Origin: MH13 sp042140245
GTDB taxonomy: Bacteria > Pseudomonadota > Alphaproteobacteria > Rhizobiales > MH13
Assembly: GCF_042140245.1 (NCBI RefSeq)
Contig: NZ_CP159483.1
Span: forward strand, 3,534,001 to 3,598,000
Direction of reading: 5' to 3'
Length of the DNA stretch: 64,000 nt
The notes beneath the pieces are model-generated. The model did no database searches, had not been told where the DNA came from, and was given only the letters and a program-made list of their open reading frames with translations. The translations under genes were made by a program, and so were the position numbers. Position 1 is the first letter of the stretch. Each line of letters begins with the position of its first letter. Shown here one piece after another: positions 8,002-17,219 of the stretch.

Positions 8002-9357
8002 ATGTCGGCTGCTGACGTACATATTTCTGATACCCCCGGCATCACCGGGAAATGGACGTCGCTGATCGACGAGATCGTCGCTGACAAATGGTTCAACCCG
8101 GAGCTTGGGAAGGTCGTGCCGGTCGACTACGAACGCATCGTCTTTGAACGGTCGCTCGACGGGATGGAGGCCGATCTCGTCAACTCTCTCAATCTTGGGA
8201 AGACGTTTGCCGTCGTCTGCGATGCGTCGACCCATGATGCGCTTGGTGGCCGGGTGGCCAAAAACATCCGTTCGCTTGGGCCGGTTGATACAATCGTGCT
8301 TGACCACCCACACGCAGACCTAGCGACCGTGGCAACGCTCAAAGATCAGATCGCGCCGTACGAGGCGGTGATCGCTGTTGGCTCTGGCACCATCAATGAT
8401 TTGTGCAAATACGCCACCAAGGAACAGGGGCGCGGCTATTGTGTCTTTGGAACGGCGGCGTCGATGAATGGCTACACATCGTCGACGGCCTCGATGAACA
8501 CACCATCTGGCCTGAAAGTTTCGCTCCCCGCGCAAGCACCAAAGGGCTTCTTTGTTGATCTAGAAGTCTCCGCGGCAGCTCCCCCCTTTCTAGCCGCTGC
8601 AGGGTTCGCTGACTGCATGGCTCGGTCCGTTGCGCAGGTTGACTGGTGGATGTCGCACCGGATGCTGGGCAGCGACTACTGGTCATCGCCTTATCTCATC
8701 CAGGAAGAGGATGAGCGCATTTTGAACAGCCGCGCCGGGCTTTTGCCTAAGGGCGACATTGAAGCGATAGCCAGCCTTTATCGCGTGCTGACGCTTTGTG
8801 GCCTCGGCATTTCCTTCACCGGTGTCTCAAACCACGGGTCGATGGGTGAGCACCAGATTTCGCACTACATTGATTGCTTCGCCGGAGATCGGCATCCCGG
8901 TACACTGCACGGCCAACAGGTGGGTGTGGCTTCGCTGACCATGGCTCGTCTTCAGCAAGGTTTTCTTGCCAGCGAAACACCGCCACGTGTCGCGGCCACA
9001 CATATTGATGAGGCCGACATGGCACGACGCATGGGCGATGCCATTTCTAAAGAATGTGCAGCCGAATGGCGCAAGAAGGCCTTTACGTCCGAGACCGCTG
9101 CCTCATTTAATGAAAAAATGGAACAGATTTGGCCCACACTTCGATCTGAGCTGCGAGCCTTCACCATTCCGGTCGAGGATATGCGCGCCATGCTGAAAGC
9201 CGCCGGCGCGCCAACAACAGCCGAAGAACTGGGACTGGCTACCGATTTCTATCGTGAGGCCGTCCGCCACAATCATGAGATGCGCAACCGATTTTCGTTC
9301 ATGGACATCGCGACAGGGTCGGGCATGCTTGAGGCATTTGCCGAGGAGGAAACCTAA
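8002..9357 (+). CDS. AraM/EgsA-type polyol-phosphate dehydrogenase (iron-ADH/G1PDH fold)
   Basis: This 451-residue protein belongs to the sn-glycerol-1-phosphate dehydrogenase (AraM/EgsA) family, NAD-dependent enzymes of the dehydroquinate-synthase/iron-ADH fold. NAD-binding VGSGTINDLCKYAT lies near residue 132 and SMNGYTSSTASM near 153. Metal ligands are likely the aspartate in GFADCMARS, the histidine in GSMGEHQISHY and the histidine in TLHGQQVGVA. It is the first gene of the polyol ABC operon and starts 20 bp after the paired boxes. Inferred role: oxidation of a polyol phosphate, such as erythritol or pentitol phosphate, to the ketose phosphate. The exact substrate is unknown. Confidence 0.83.
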   Translation: MSAADVHISDTPGITGKWTSLIDEIVADKWFNPELGKVVPVDYERIVFERSLDGMEADLVNSLNLGKTFAVVCDASTHDALGGRVAKNIRSLGPVDTIVLDHPHADLATVATLKDQIAPYEAVIAVGSGTINDLCKYATKEQGRGYCVFGTAASMNGYTSSTASMNTPSGLKVSLPAQAPKGFFVDLEVSAAAPPFLAAAGFADCMARSVAQVDWWMSHRMLGSDYWSSPYLIQEEDERILNSRAGLLPKGDIEAIASLYRVLTLCGLGISFTGVSNHGSMGEHQISHYIDCFAGDRHPGTLHGQQVGVASLTMARLQQGFLASETPPRVAATHIDEADMARRMGDAISKECAAEWRKKAFTSETAASFNEKMEQIWPTLRSELRAFTIPVEDMRAMLKAAGAPTTAEELGLATDFYREAVRHNHEMRNRFSFMDIATGSGMLEAFAEEET

Positions 9358-9418
9358 GGCAACCGCCGAATAACCAATAGCTATCGCGCTCGCAAAGAAA
9401 GGGCGCATGGGAGGAAAC

Positions 9419-10144
9419 ATGACGGATAAACCGCTTGTAGCGGTGACCGGAGCAAGCTCCGGCATCGGCGAAGCCGTCGCCCGCACTTTTTCGGCCGCGG
9501 GCCACCCGGTTCTTATGATGGCGCGTCGCATCGACAAGATGGAGGCGATGGGTCTGCCTAATGTGATCTGCCGTGAGGTGGATGTGCGGGATCGGGCCGC
9601 CATCAAAGCCGCAGTCCAAGACGCCGAAGCCGTCTATGGCCCAACCGACATGATGTTCGTGAATGCCGGCATTGCGCGCCTGGCCGATATTGGTCGTCAG
9701 CCACCTGAAGAGTGGGACGAGATGATTGATATCAACACCAAGGGCGCGATGAACACGATCCATGCGGTCATGAATGACATGATGGAACGCCGCACCGGCA
9801 CCATCTTCATGATGTCATCAATCGCAGGGCGGAAGGTTTATCCCGATCACACGGTCTATTGCGGCACAAAATACTTTGTCCACGCCGTTTCAGAGAGCAT
9901 TCGCGAGTACCTGGCCAACTATGATGTGCGCGTGATTGTTCTCTCACCAGGGGTCATCGAAACCGAGATTCTTTCAGGCGTGCTCGATGAAAGCACGCTG
10001 GCTGCCTACAAAGACAACAAAGTCAAAATGGGCGGCGGCATTGGGCCTGAGCATGTGTCTGAAATCATGCTCCACGCCTATCAAATGCCACAGAACGCAT
10101 TGATCCAAGAGATCTGCATAACGCCCACGCGGCAGACATATTAG
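9419..10144 (+). CDS. SDR-family oxidoreductase, probable polyol dehydrogenase
   Basis: This classical short-chain dehydrogenase has 241 residues from the ATG at 9419, which has GGAGG just upstream; an ATG at 9407 adds four residues. It has the cofactor loop TGASSGIGEAVA near residue 10, the NAG motif (FVNAGIA), the catalytic serine in MMSSIAGRKV and the Tyr-x-x-x-Lys in VYCGTKYFVHA. Family members oxidise alcohols or sugar alcohols with NAD(P). It lies between the AraM-type dehydrogenase and the transporter genes, so it probably acts on the imported polyol. Substrate cannot be specified. Confidence 0.83.
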   Translation: MTDKPLVAVTGASSGIGEAVARTFSAAGHPVLMMARRIDKMEAMGLPNVICREVDVRDRAAIKAAVQDAEAVYGPTDMMFVNAGIARLADIGRQPPEEWDEMIDINTKGAMNTIHAVMNDMMERRTGTIFMMSSIAGRKVYPDHTVYCGTKYFVHAVSESIREYLANYDVRVIVLSPGVIETEILSGVLDESTLAAYKDNKVKMGGGIGPEHVSEIMLHAYQMPQNALIQEICITPTRQTY

Positions 10145-10156
10145 GCGGCTGCGTGT

Positions 10157-11086
10157 ATGACTGAGGCGACGGTTTCCAGCACCGACCGACACGAAAGCCG
10201 CAAACTGTGGACGATGCCGCGCTGGCTGACGTCAGAGCACCCTTTCCCATGGGTTTTTCCGACGACGGCAACACTTATCGTCTTCGGTCTCTACCCCATC
10301 CTCTATGCGGTTTGGCTATCGCTCCATAGGCGCCACCCAGTCACACGGGAGAACCAGTTCAACCCGGAATGGAACTGGAGTCGTGTGTTTGCCGATGAGC
10401 GGGTTTGGGACGCGATTGCTGTCACGTACATGTACACCAGCGTCGCGATCATCATCCAGCTTGCTTTGGGATTGGCCATCGCCCTTTTGCTGGACAGTGA
10501 ACGGCGCGGCTTTGGGCTAATGCGAGCGCTCATGACATTGCCGCTCGTGGTGCCACCTGCGGTCACCGGTATGATGTTCCTATTGATGTACAATAACAGC
10601 TTTGGCGTCATCAGCCGAACCTTGCAGGACATTGGCCTCTTGTCGTCGGATTCACCGCTGCTGGCGACCGGATCGACAGCGCTTTGGGCCATCATGGTCG
10701 CCGACACGTGGCAATGGACGCCTTTCATGGTGTTGATCATGCTGGCAGGATTGCGTGCACTTCCTAAAGACCCCTTCGAAGCGGCTGCCATTGATGGCGC
10801 GAATGCTTGGCAGGCGTTCACGCGCCTCACCTTGCCGATGCTTTCCAAGATCATCGCCATTGCGGTGCTGATCCGCGGCATCGATCTGTTCCGAGTGTAC
10901 GACTACGTCAAGGTCATGACCGATGGCGGCCCTGGGACAGCAACCGAGACCCTGACCGCCTACGCCGGCAAGATTTACTTTGGATCGGCCAACTTTCCAT
11001 ACGCTTCAGCGGTCGCGATCCTGACTCTGGTGTTGGTGATCATCACGGCCAATGTCTTCATCAAAGTCTTCAAGGTGAGGTTCTGA
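10157..11086 (+). CDS. ABC polyol/sugar importer permease, MalF type
   Basis: This 309-residue inner-membrane permease has six or so predicted helices, for example VFPTTATLIVFGLYPILYAVW and IAIIIQLALGLAIALLL-like segments. The EAA loop that docks the ATPase is near residue 210: PFEAAAIDGANAWQAFTRLT. It begins 12 bp after the SDR gene and its TGA overlaps the next permease start (TGATG). With the MalG-type partner, the binding protein at 12045 and the MalK-type ATPase at 15983 it forms a complete CUT1 importer. Confidence 0.9.
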   Translation: MTEATVSSTDRHESRKLWTMPRWLTSEHPFPWVFPTTATLIVFGLYPILYAVWLSLHRRHPVTRENQFNPEWNWSRVFADERVWDAIAVTYMYTSVAIIIQLALGLAIALLLDSERRGFGLMRALMTLPLVVPPAVTGMMFLLMYNNSFGVISRTLQDIGLLSSDSPLLATGSTALWAIMVADTWQWTPFMVLIMLAGLRALPKDPFEAAAIDGANAWQAFTRLTLPMLSKIIAIAVLIRGIDLFRVYDYVKVMTDGGPGTATETLTAYAGKIYFGSANFPYASAVAILTLVLVIITANVFIKVFKVRF

Positions 11087-11985
11087 TGCGTACCCCACTG
11101 TACCTTGTGATCCTGCGCTACGCCGCCGCGATCTTTATCACGGCCGTCTTCATGTTCCCGATTTTCTGGTGGGGCTTGACGTCGATTAAGCCAACAAGCG
11201 CGATCTTCAATCGCGAAGAGGTTGTTGTGTTTGATTTCGAGCCAACGCTCGACAATTACCGCGTCACGGTTCTTGGACACAGCCCGTCCGCCCTCTCAGG
11301 GGGTACCACTGGCTCGGGCACGACCATGGGTACTGGGGGGGAGAACAGCTTTGATGGGCGCAAGACCATCTTCGACAGCATCGTCATTGCGGTCGGCTCA
11401 ACCATCCTAACCATCTTCGTTGGCTTGGGCGCAGCCTATGCGCTGTCTCGCTTGGCGTTTCGAGGGAACCAGCTGTACCTGAACTGGATTCTCTCACACC
11501 GGTTCTTGCCGCCGATTGCTATCATCGTGCCGTTGGTTTTCATGTTCCGTGATCTTGGGCTGCGTGACACGCACTTTGGGCTGATCTTGGTCCATACCTT
11601 GATCAACCTGCCGATCGCGGTCTTGCTGCTTAAGTCTTTCCTCGATGACGTACCGAAGGACGTCGATCAAGCGGCAATGATTGACGGCGCAACACGCTGG
11701 CAGAGCTTTCGTTTGGTGGTTCTGCCGATGGTCAAAGGCGGTGTGGCGGCTACAGCGGTTCTGTGTTTCGTCTTTTCATGGACAGAGTTCCTCTTGTCGC
11801 TCTTCCTGACCAGCGAAATCCGGACACTGCCGGTCAAAATCACAACATTCGTCACGTCTACCGGGTCGGAATGGGGCTTCATTTCGGCTCTTGGTACGTC
11901 CGCGATGCTGCCCAGCTTCATCTTCATTCTGTTGGTGCAGCGGCATCTTGTGCGCGGTCTCACCATGGGAGCAATCAAGGACTGA
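11086..11985 (+). CDS. ABC polyol/sugar importer permease, MalG type
   Basis: This 299-residue MalG-type permease has an N-terminal helix (AAAIFITAVFMFPIFWWGLT), further helices and the EAA loop DVDQAAMIDGATRWQSFRLV near residue 190. Residues about 64-90 form a Gly/Ser/Thr-rich insertion (SGGTTGSGTTMGTGG in part) in the first periplasmic loop, which plain MalG lacks. I recall insertions here in related polyol permeases, but their role is not known to me. It is coupled to the upstream permease by a one-base overlap. Confidence 0.88.
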   Translation: MRTPLYLVILRYAAAIFITAVFMFPIFWWGLTSIKPTSAIFNREEVVVFDFEPTLDNYRVTVLGHSPSALSGGTTGSGTTMGTGGENSFDGRKTIFDSIVIAVGSTILTIFVGLGAAYALSRLAFRGNQLYLNWILSHRFLPPIAIIVPLVFMFRDLGLRDTHFGLILVHTLINLPIAVLLLKSFLDDVPKDVDQAAMIDGATRWQSFRLVVLPMVKGGVAATAVLCFVFSWTEFLLSLFLTSEIRTLPVKITTFVTSTGSEWGFISALGTSAMLPSFIFILLVQRHLVRGLTMGAIKD

Positions 11986-12044
11986 GAAAGGACAAAAGCA
12001 AGAAAGAGAGTAGGGATTCCAATCCATCTAGGAGGAAACAAACA

Positions 12045-13565
12045 ATGAGTTTTAAAAACCACAAAAAGCAGCAGTTCATCATCGACACTGCCAATGCGTT
12101 CACCAATCGCCAGATCACAAAGCGCGATTTTTTGCGGAAGATGGGGATGGCCGGCATCGGTTTCTCCGCCTTCGGCGCATCGATGCTCGGCGGCGGTCGC
12201 CGCAATGGGCTGCTCGGCCTGAGTCCGGCCCATGCCACCACGCCCGAGGCCATGAGAGACTTCCTGCGTGAAGCGGGCCGCCCTTTTGCCGGTACGACAA
12301 TTCGCTACACGTCTGAGGCGACGCCACCAACCGTGGTGGCCAATGAACTCAAAGGCGAATTCACAGAACTGACCGGTATCGAAGTCGAAATCGAAATTGT
12401 GCCGCTTGAGCAGGTTTTGGCCAAAGCGACGCAGGACGTGCAAGGCGAGCTGGGTACCTACGACCTCTACTATCTTGATCAGGCTTGGCATGCGACATTC
12501 GCTCGCGACACCATTGATCCGGTTGAGTACTACAATGAGAAGCCGGACCTTGCGATGCCGGACTTCGACTTTGATGACTTCTCTCAGCCTCTGGTCGAAG
12601 GGATCTCGAAGATCGGCGACAAATGGGTCGGTATCCCGTTTGATATCCCGATCTTCAACTTCATGTACCGCCGCGACATCCTGGAAAAACACGGGATCGA
12701 GGTGCCACGCACCTATGAAGAGTTCACCGCTGCGGTGCAGTTCATCACCGAAGCTGAGCGTGAGAATGGCATCTATGGCACCGGCTTGCAGGCACGTTCT
12801 GGCCACTACTCGCTTGAGTGCGACTGGAGCCAGGCTGTCTGGGGTCATGGCGGCTCGATCTTCCGTGCCGACGGCACGTTCTCGGGCAATGATGCCGAAG
12901 GTGTCGCTGGTCTCCAGTGGTATCAGGAGTTGCTGCGCAACGCGCCTGCCTCATCGCTTGAGAGCACCTGGGATGGTCAGTTCCAAATGATGCACGCCGG
13001 CCAGGTCGCCATGGTCCAGTCTTGGGATGAATTCTTCCCAGGCTTGGATGCGGACGACAGCCCGGTGAAGGGTCTTTGGGAAATGACTCTGCCGCTGATT
13101 GGGCCGCACACGCTGCGTCCGCGGGCTGAAGCTGGCTATGGTGAGATCCCCGATTGGGCACACCAAGGTGGTTCGTCGATTGCGCTGTCTCGCTATTCGC
13201 GCAACCCTGATGCAGCTTGGCTGTTCATGCAATGGGTCTGCTCGAAAGAGATGATGGTTCAGCTGACACTTGGTGGCGGGTTTGCGCCAATGCGCAACTC
13301 GTCCTTTGCCGATCCACGCGTTCTGGAGAAGGCGGTTGTGGGCTCGGGTACCACGCGGCACCTCCCGATTGTTCTTGAAACAATCGAGAATTACATCGCG
13401 TCGGAGCCAGACATGCCACTCTGGGCGGGCCTCTCGTCGAACGAGATCCCAACCGAGCTTGGCAAGCTGCTGACCGGCCAGGAGTATGACGGCAATGCCC
13501 AAGCCTGTGCTGACCAGATCGCAAGACTGGTTGACACGGCAACGGCGGACGCAGGTCTGCGCTAA
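12045..13565 (+). CDS. ABC polyol/sugar importer periplasmic substrate-binding protein
   Basis: This 506-residue extracellular solute-binding protein has a long N-terminus with a Tat-like signal (ITKRDFLRKMGMAGIGFSAF near 23-42). Cluster-B folds are suggested by PTVVANELKGEFTELTGIEV, DLYYLDQAW and GKWVGIPFDIPIFNFMYRRD-like segments. The ATG at 12045 has a strong GGAGGAAA nine bases upstream, much better than longer upstream frames. It lies 59 bp after the MalG-type permease and is followed by a 10-bp stem-loop that may protect its mRNA. It captures the polyol in the periplasm and hands it to the permease pair. Confidence 0.88.
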   Translation: MSFKNHKKQQFIIDTANAFTNRQITKRDFLRKMGMAGIGFSAFGASMLGGGRRNGLLGLSPAHATTPEAMRDFLREAGRPFAGTTIRYTSEATPPTVVANELKGEFTELTGIEVEIEIVPLEQVLAKATQDVQGELGTYDLYYLDQAWHATFARDTIDPVEYYNEKPDLAMPDFDFDDFSQPLVEGISKIGDKWVGIPFDIPIFNFMYRRDILEKHGIEVPRTYEEFTAAVQFITEAERENGIYGTGLQARSGHYSLECDWSQAVWGHGGSIFRADGTFSGNDAEGVAGLQWYQELLRNAPASSLESTWDGQFQMMHAGQVAMVQSWDEFFPGLDADDSPVKGLWEMTLPLIGPHTLRPRAEAGYGEIPDWAHQGGSSIALSRYSRNPDAAWLFMQWVCSKEMMVQLTLGGGFAPMRNSSFADPRVLEKAVVGSGTTRHLPIVLETIENYIASEPDMPLWAGLSSNEIPTELGKLLTGQEYDGNAQACADQIARLVDTATADAGLR

Positions 13566-13574
13566 TTCCTCTAA

Positions 13575-13602
13575 GGCATCGCCCGGCAAGCTGGGCGATG
13601 CC
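13575..13602 (+). other. intercistronic stem-loop after the binding-protein gene
   Basis: A perfect 10-bp stem, GGCATCGCCC (13575-13584) and GGGCGATGCC (13593-13602), encloses an 8-base loop. No U-run follows, so it is more likely an mRNA-stabilising or partial-termination hairpin than a full terminator. Such hairpins raise binding-protein levels over the downstream genes in other ABC operons. Confidence 0.65.
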
Positions 13603-13622
13603 ACCTTCAGGACCTGACACGT

Positions 13623-15125
13623 ATGCACAAAGATCTGGTCATTGGCATCAACTCATCGACCACTGCGACGAAAGCAACGGCCTGGACCAAGTCCGGTGTG
13701 TTGGTCGCAGAAGGGCGGGAGGCGATCCCCATTGCCAATCCAACACCGGGCGCCTTTGAGCAAGAGCCAGGCGATTGGTGGGCATCAACCGTCAGTGCCT
13801 TGCGACAGCTTTTGGCCGAAGTAGACCCGGCGCGCGTGGCGGCGGTGTCGATCTCAAACCAAAGGGAAACCTTTGGTGTCTTTCGAGACGATGGAACACC
13901 TGTGCGGCCGGCTATCGTCTGGCTCGACGAACGCGGCCATGAAGAAGCAGAGCAGCTGGCTGAACATGTCGGACCGGAGACGCTACGCAGGATATGCGGC
14001 AAACCGATCGACGTGCTCTTGCCGATTGTGCGCTTGATCTGGCTATCGAAACATCAGCCAGACATCTTCGCGAGCACCGAGCGTTACTCCGATGTCCACG
14101 GCTTCCTATCGAAAAAACTGACCGGCGAATGGGTCACCTCCACCGCGTCAGCAGACCCTTCAGGCATGTTAGACGCCCAGGCGCTGGACTGGTCCGAGAC
14201 GCTGCTTGCCGCGGCTGGCGTGCCGCACGCGATCATGCCGCGTCTCGCTCGGCCAGGCACACCGATTGGGCAGATCACCGCCGAGGCAGCCGACACCACA
14301 GGGCTTTTAGCGGGCACGGTTCTGATCAGCGGTGGTGGCGACGGCCAATGCGCTGCCACGGGCGCTGGTGCGACCCAACCGGGCATTGCGTACATGAACC
14401 TGGGCACTGCAGTGGTGGCAGGGGTTTATTCGCCAAGCTACGGCCACGACCAAGCATTTCGAACCGAAACAGCCGTTGCTGATGATGGCTACATTTTTGA
14501 GACGGTGCTTAAGTCCGGCACGTTTCTGATCGATTGGTTCCAGCGGGAATTGGCCGGCGGCGCTAGCTTGGCGGAGCTTGAAGCAGAAGCGAGCGCCTCT
14601 ACGATCGGTGCTGGTGGGGTGGCGGTTCTGCCGTTCTGGCAGGGTTCCATGACCCCCCATTGGGACGCCAAAGCGCGGGGCGTGATCGCAGGTCTGTCGG
14701 GCTCATCCAAGCGCGGTGACGTTTACCGCGCTCTGTTGGAAGGGCTGGCGCTCGACCAGGCCTTTGCGCTGGAGATGGCGGTCAAGGTGAACGGCGCGCA
14801 GATTGATCAGATCATCGCCATTGGAGGAGGCGCAGCATCACCCCTTCTCCTGCAAATCGTTGCTGATGCGACAGATATCCCCGTTAGCCGAGCCGACGTC
14901 GCTGAAGCATCGGCCCTTGGCGCTGCGATTTGCGCAGCCAAAGGTACCGGTTGGTTTGCGACCGTGAGTGATGCAGCGCAGGCTATGACACAAACTGAGC
15001 TGACGGAAACCAAGCCGATCGCTGAGAGTGTTGCACGGTATCAGAAGCTGCGGGCCGTTTACGATGATCTCTGGCCAACGCTGTCTGACTGGAACACCCG
15101 TATGTGGAGCTTTGCGAACGAATGA
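13623..15125 (+). CDS. FGGY-family carbohydrate kinase
   Basis: This 500-residue sugar or polyol kinase of the FGGY family (xylulokinase, glycerol kinase, erythritol kinase) has the N-terminal phosphate motif LVIGINSSTTATKATAW, though GINSST is unusual where GIDxGT is the rule. Other marks are NQRETFGVFRDDGTPVRPAI with the substrate-contact region, ISGGGDGQCAATGAGA near residue 238 and the C-terminal ATP site IIAIGGGAASPLLLQIVADA. It could serve as the erythritol kinase (EryA role) or act on a ketopentose. Sequence alone does not decide. Its stop overlaps the next gene by four bases. Confidence 0.85.
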   Translation: MHKDLVIGINSSTTATKATAWTKSGVLVAEGREAIPIANPTPGAFEQEPGDWWASTVSALRQLLAEVDPARVAAVSISNQRETFGVFRDDGTPVRPAIVWLDERGHEEAEQLAEHVGPETLRRICGKPIDVLLPIVRLIWLSKHQPDIFASTERYSDVHGFLSKKLTGEWVTSTASADPSGMLDAQALDWSETLLAAAGVPHAIMPRLARPGTPIGQITAEAADTTGLLAGTVLISGGGDGQCAATGAGATQPGIAYMNLGTAVVAGVYSPSYGHDQAFRTETAVADDGYIFETVLKSGTFLIDWFQRELAGGASLAELEAEASASTIGAGGVAVLPFWQGSMTPHWDAKARGVIAGLSGSSKRGDVYRALLEGLALDQAFALEMAVKVNGAQIDQIIAIGGGAASPLLLQIVADATDIPVSRADVAEASALGAAICAAKGTGWFATVSDAAQAMTQTELTETKPIAESVARYQKLRAVYDDLWPTLSDWNTRMWSFANE

Positions 15126-15958
15126 CGGTCCTAGAGGTCCCCTTCAAAGACATGGCGGCTATCAGCGATCTTCCCAGCTCGGTTGCTGGTGGGCTCCTTG
15201 GTGTTCTGACGGATATCGATGACACCATCACCACCGACGGCCAGCTTCCTGCCGATGCCTATGCGATGCTTGAACGGTTGACAGCCGCTGGACTCTTGGT
15301 GATCCCGATCACCGGGCGCCCTGCTGGCTGGTGCGATATGATTGCTCGGTTCTGGCCGGTTGCAGGCATCGTTGGAGAGAATGGTGCGCTGGCCATGCGT
15401 TACGATCGCAAGGCTCGAAAAATGCATCGTGTTTTGAATATGGACGGCGCAACGAGGGTAGAAAACCGGGCAAAACTGACCGCACTGGCGGAGCAAATCT
15501 TGGCCGACGTTCCAGGGGCTGCGCTTGCCTCCGATCAGCAATATCGAGAGGCTGATCTGGCGATTGATTTTTGTGAGGATGTTCCACCGCTTCCAGAAGA
15601 TCAGATCGACCGCATCGTGGCGCACTTCAAAGCGGCTGGTGCCATCGCGAAAGTATCATCCATCCATGTGAACGGCTGGTTCGGGGATTGGGATAAGCTC
15701 ACCATGACCAAACGCTTCCTGGCCGAAGAGTTTAACATCGACCTTGAGGCTGCGCGCGACCGCTTCATCTATTGCGGCGACAGCCCCAATGACGCGCCGA
15801 TGTTTGGATATTTTCCCTACGCCTGCGGGGTGGCCAATGTGTCTGATTTCCTCGGCAAGATGGATGCTCTGCCCAAATATATTACCCCCTCTCGCGGAGG
15901 GGCTGGTTTCGTAGAAATCGGCAACCGCATTTTAAGCGCACAGCAGGGCGCGAGCTAA
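15122..15958 (+). CDS. HAD-superfamily (type IIB) sugar phosphatase
   Basis: This 278-residue Cof/SPP-like HAD hydrolase has motif I LTDIDDTITTDG near residue 28 with the nucleophilic aspartate, motif II IPITGRPAGW, the lysine in WDKLTMTKRF and motif III/IV YCGDSPNDAPMF. The start at 15122 overlaps the kinase stop (ATGA). Enzymes of this type dephosphorylate sugar phosphates, including mannitol-1-phosphate and sucrose-phosphate relatives. In an import operon it could detoxify phosphorylated polyols that build up. Substrate unknown. Confidence 0.82.
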   Translation: MTVLEVPFKDMAAISDLPSSVAGGLLGVLTDIDDTITTDGQLPADAYAMLERLTAAGLLVIPITGRPAGWCDMIARFWPVAGIVGENGALAMRYDRKARKMHRVLNMDGATRVENRAKLTALAEQILADVPGAALASDQQYREADLAIDFCEDVPPLPEDQIDRIVAHFKAAGAIAKVSSIHVNGWFGDWDKLTMTKRFLAEEFNIDLEAARDRFIYCGDSPNDAPMFGYFPYACGVANVSDFLGKMDALPKYITPSRGGAGFVEIGNRILSAQQGAS

Positions 15959-15982
15959 GGCCCACCTGGAAGGATCAAGTCT

Positions 15983-17065
15983 GTGGCATCAGTGACATTC
16001 GAAAACATCGTGAAATCCTACAGCGGGCTTGAAGTGCTGCACGGGATCAATCTCGACATTGAAGACGGCAAGTTTGTTGTTCTTCTGGGCCCATCGGGCT
16101 GCGGTAAGTCCACGCTTCTGCGGATGCTCGCAGGGCTTGAAGAGATCACTGGGGGCGAGGTTTCGATCGGCGGCCGTCTGATGAACGGCGTCCACCCCAA
16201 AGATCGCAACATTGCAATGGTTTTCCAGAACTATGCGCTCTACGCGCATATGTCTGTGCGCGAAAACATGGCGTTTTCGATGACACTGAAAAAGATGGAC
16301 AAAGCCGTTATCGATGAACGCGTGAACTGGGCCGCCAAAATCCTCTCACTTGAGGACTATCTTGAACGGCGCCCGAAGGCACTGTCGGGCGGGCAACGCC
16401 AGCGTGTTGCCATGGGTCGGGCCATCGTTCGCAATCCCGATGTTTTTCTGTTCGACGAGCCTCTGTCCAATCTAGACGCCAAGTTGCGTGTTCAAATGCG
16501 CACTGAAATCAAAGAGCTGCACCAGAAACTGAAGACAACAACGGTTTACGTTACGCACGACCAGATCGAAGCGATGACGATGGCGGATACCGTTGTGATC
16601 ATGCGCGATGGAAACATTGAGCAGGTGGGAACACCGCTTGAAGTCTATGACAGCCCCGCCAACCTGTTTGTTGCGCAGTTTATTGGGGCGCCTGGAATGA
16701 ACATCATTGAAGGTGTGGTGGATAAGAAAGATGGTGCTCCGGTTGTTGGGACCAGAGGGCTAGCTTTGCCGATTCCCAGCGATATGGATGTGCGAGAGGG
16801 GCAGAAGGTGCTTTACGGCGTTCGTCCCGAACACCTAAGTCACTCCAGCAATGGCACGGGTATTGAGGCCAAGATCAACGTGGTCGAACCTACCGGCCCT
16901 GAAACCCACATCTATGCTGATCTTGCCGGCCAAGAGATCTGTACGATCTCGCGCGAACGGCTGGGATGGGAGCCCGAAGGCGCCATTCAATTGGAACCGA
17001 TGATCGACTTCGTTCACCTGTTTGACGCTGAAACGAAAGCGGCCATCGCGCGTGGCGGCCATTAG
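15983..17065 (+). CDS. ABC polyol/sugar importer ATPase, MalK/UgpC type
   Basis: This 360-residue ATPase energises the importer encoded just upstream. All motifs are consensus: Walker A GPSGCGKST, signature LSGGQRQRV, Walker B FLFDEPLSNLDAKLR and the switch histidine in YVTHDQIEAM. A C-terminal TOBE/MalK regulatory domain follows (VLYGVRPEHL). The start is a GTG at 15983, preceded by GGAAGGA. It closes the polyol operon that began at 8002. Because it is a normal homodimeric ATPase, it contrasts with the degenerate pair at 26506-28649. Confidence 0.92.
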   Translation: MASVTFENIVKSYSGLEVLHGINLDIEDGKFVVLLGPSGCGKSTLLRMLAGLEEITGGEVSIGGRLMNGVHPKDRNIAMVFQNYALYAHMSVRENMAFSMTLKKMDKAVIDERVNWAAKILSLEDYLERRPKALSGGQRQRVAMGRAIVRNPDVFLFDEPLSNLDAKLRVQMRTEIKELHQKLKTTTVYVTHDQIEAMTMADTVVIMRDGNIEQVGTPLEVYDSPANLFVAQFIGAPGMNIIEGVVDKKDGAPVVGTRGLALPIPSDMDVREGQKVLYGVRPEHLSHSSNGTGIEAKINVVEPTGPETHIYADLAGQEICTISRERLGWEPEGAIQLEPMIDFVHLFDAETKAAIARGGH

Positions 17066-17219
17066 AGTGAAGCTCACTTGCGGCAGATCTTGTTTTTGTC
17101 ACTGATCTAGACCCACTCCGGCACGCATGGTTCGCTGGCCAGATTGCGTCCTAAAGCTGATCGTATGCTTGGTGGGACGCTTGGAAGCGGAACGCTCTTG
17201 AGCGCCCGATCGGTCATCT

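Noticed and set aside
11667..12848. Long minus-strand open frame over the MalG-type permease end and the first binding protein
   Set aside because: It is a shadow of two well-supported plus-strand genes, and no domain is recognisable.
17066..17219. Small hairpin AGTGA/TCACT followed by a T-run as a terminator for the polyol operon
   Set aside because: The stem at 17066-17078 has only five pairs and the T-run is some 15 bases away, too weak to list.
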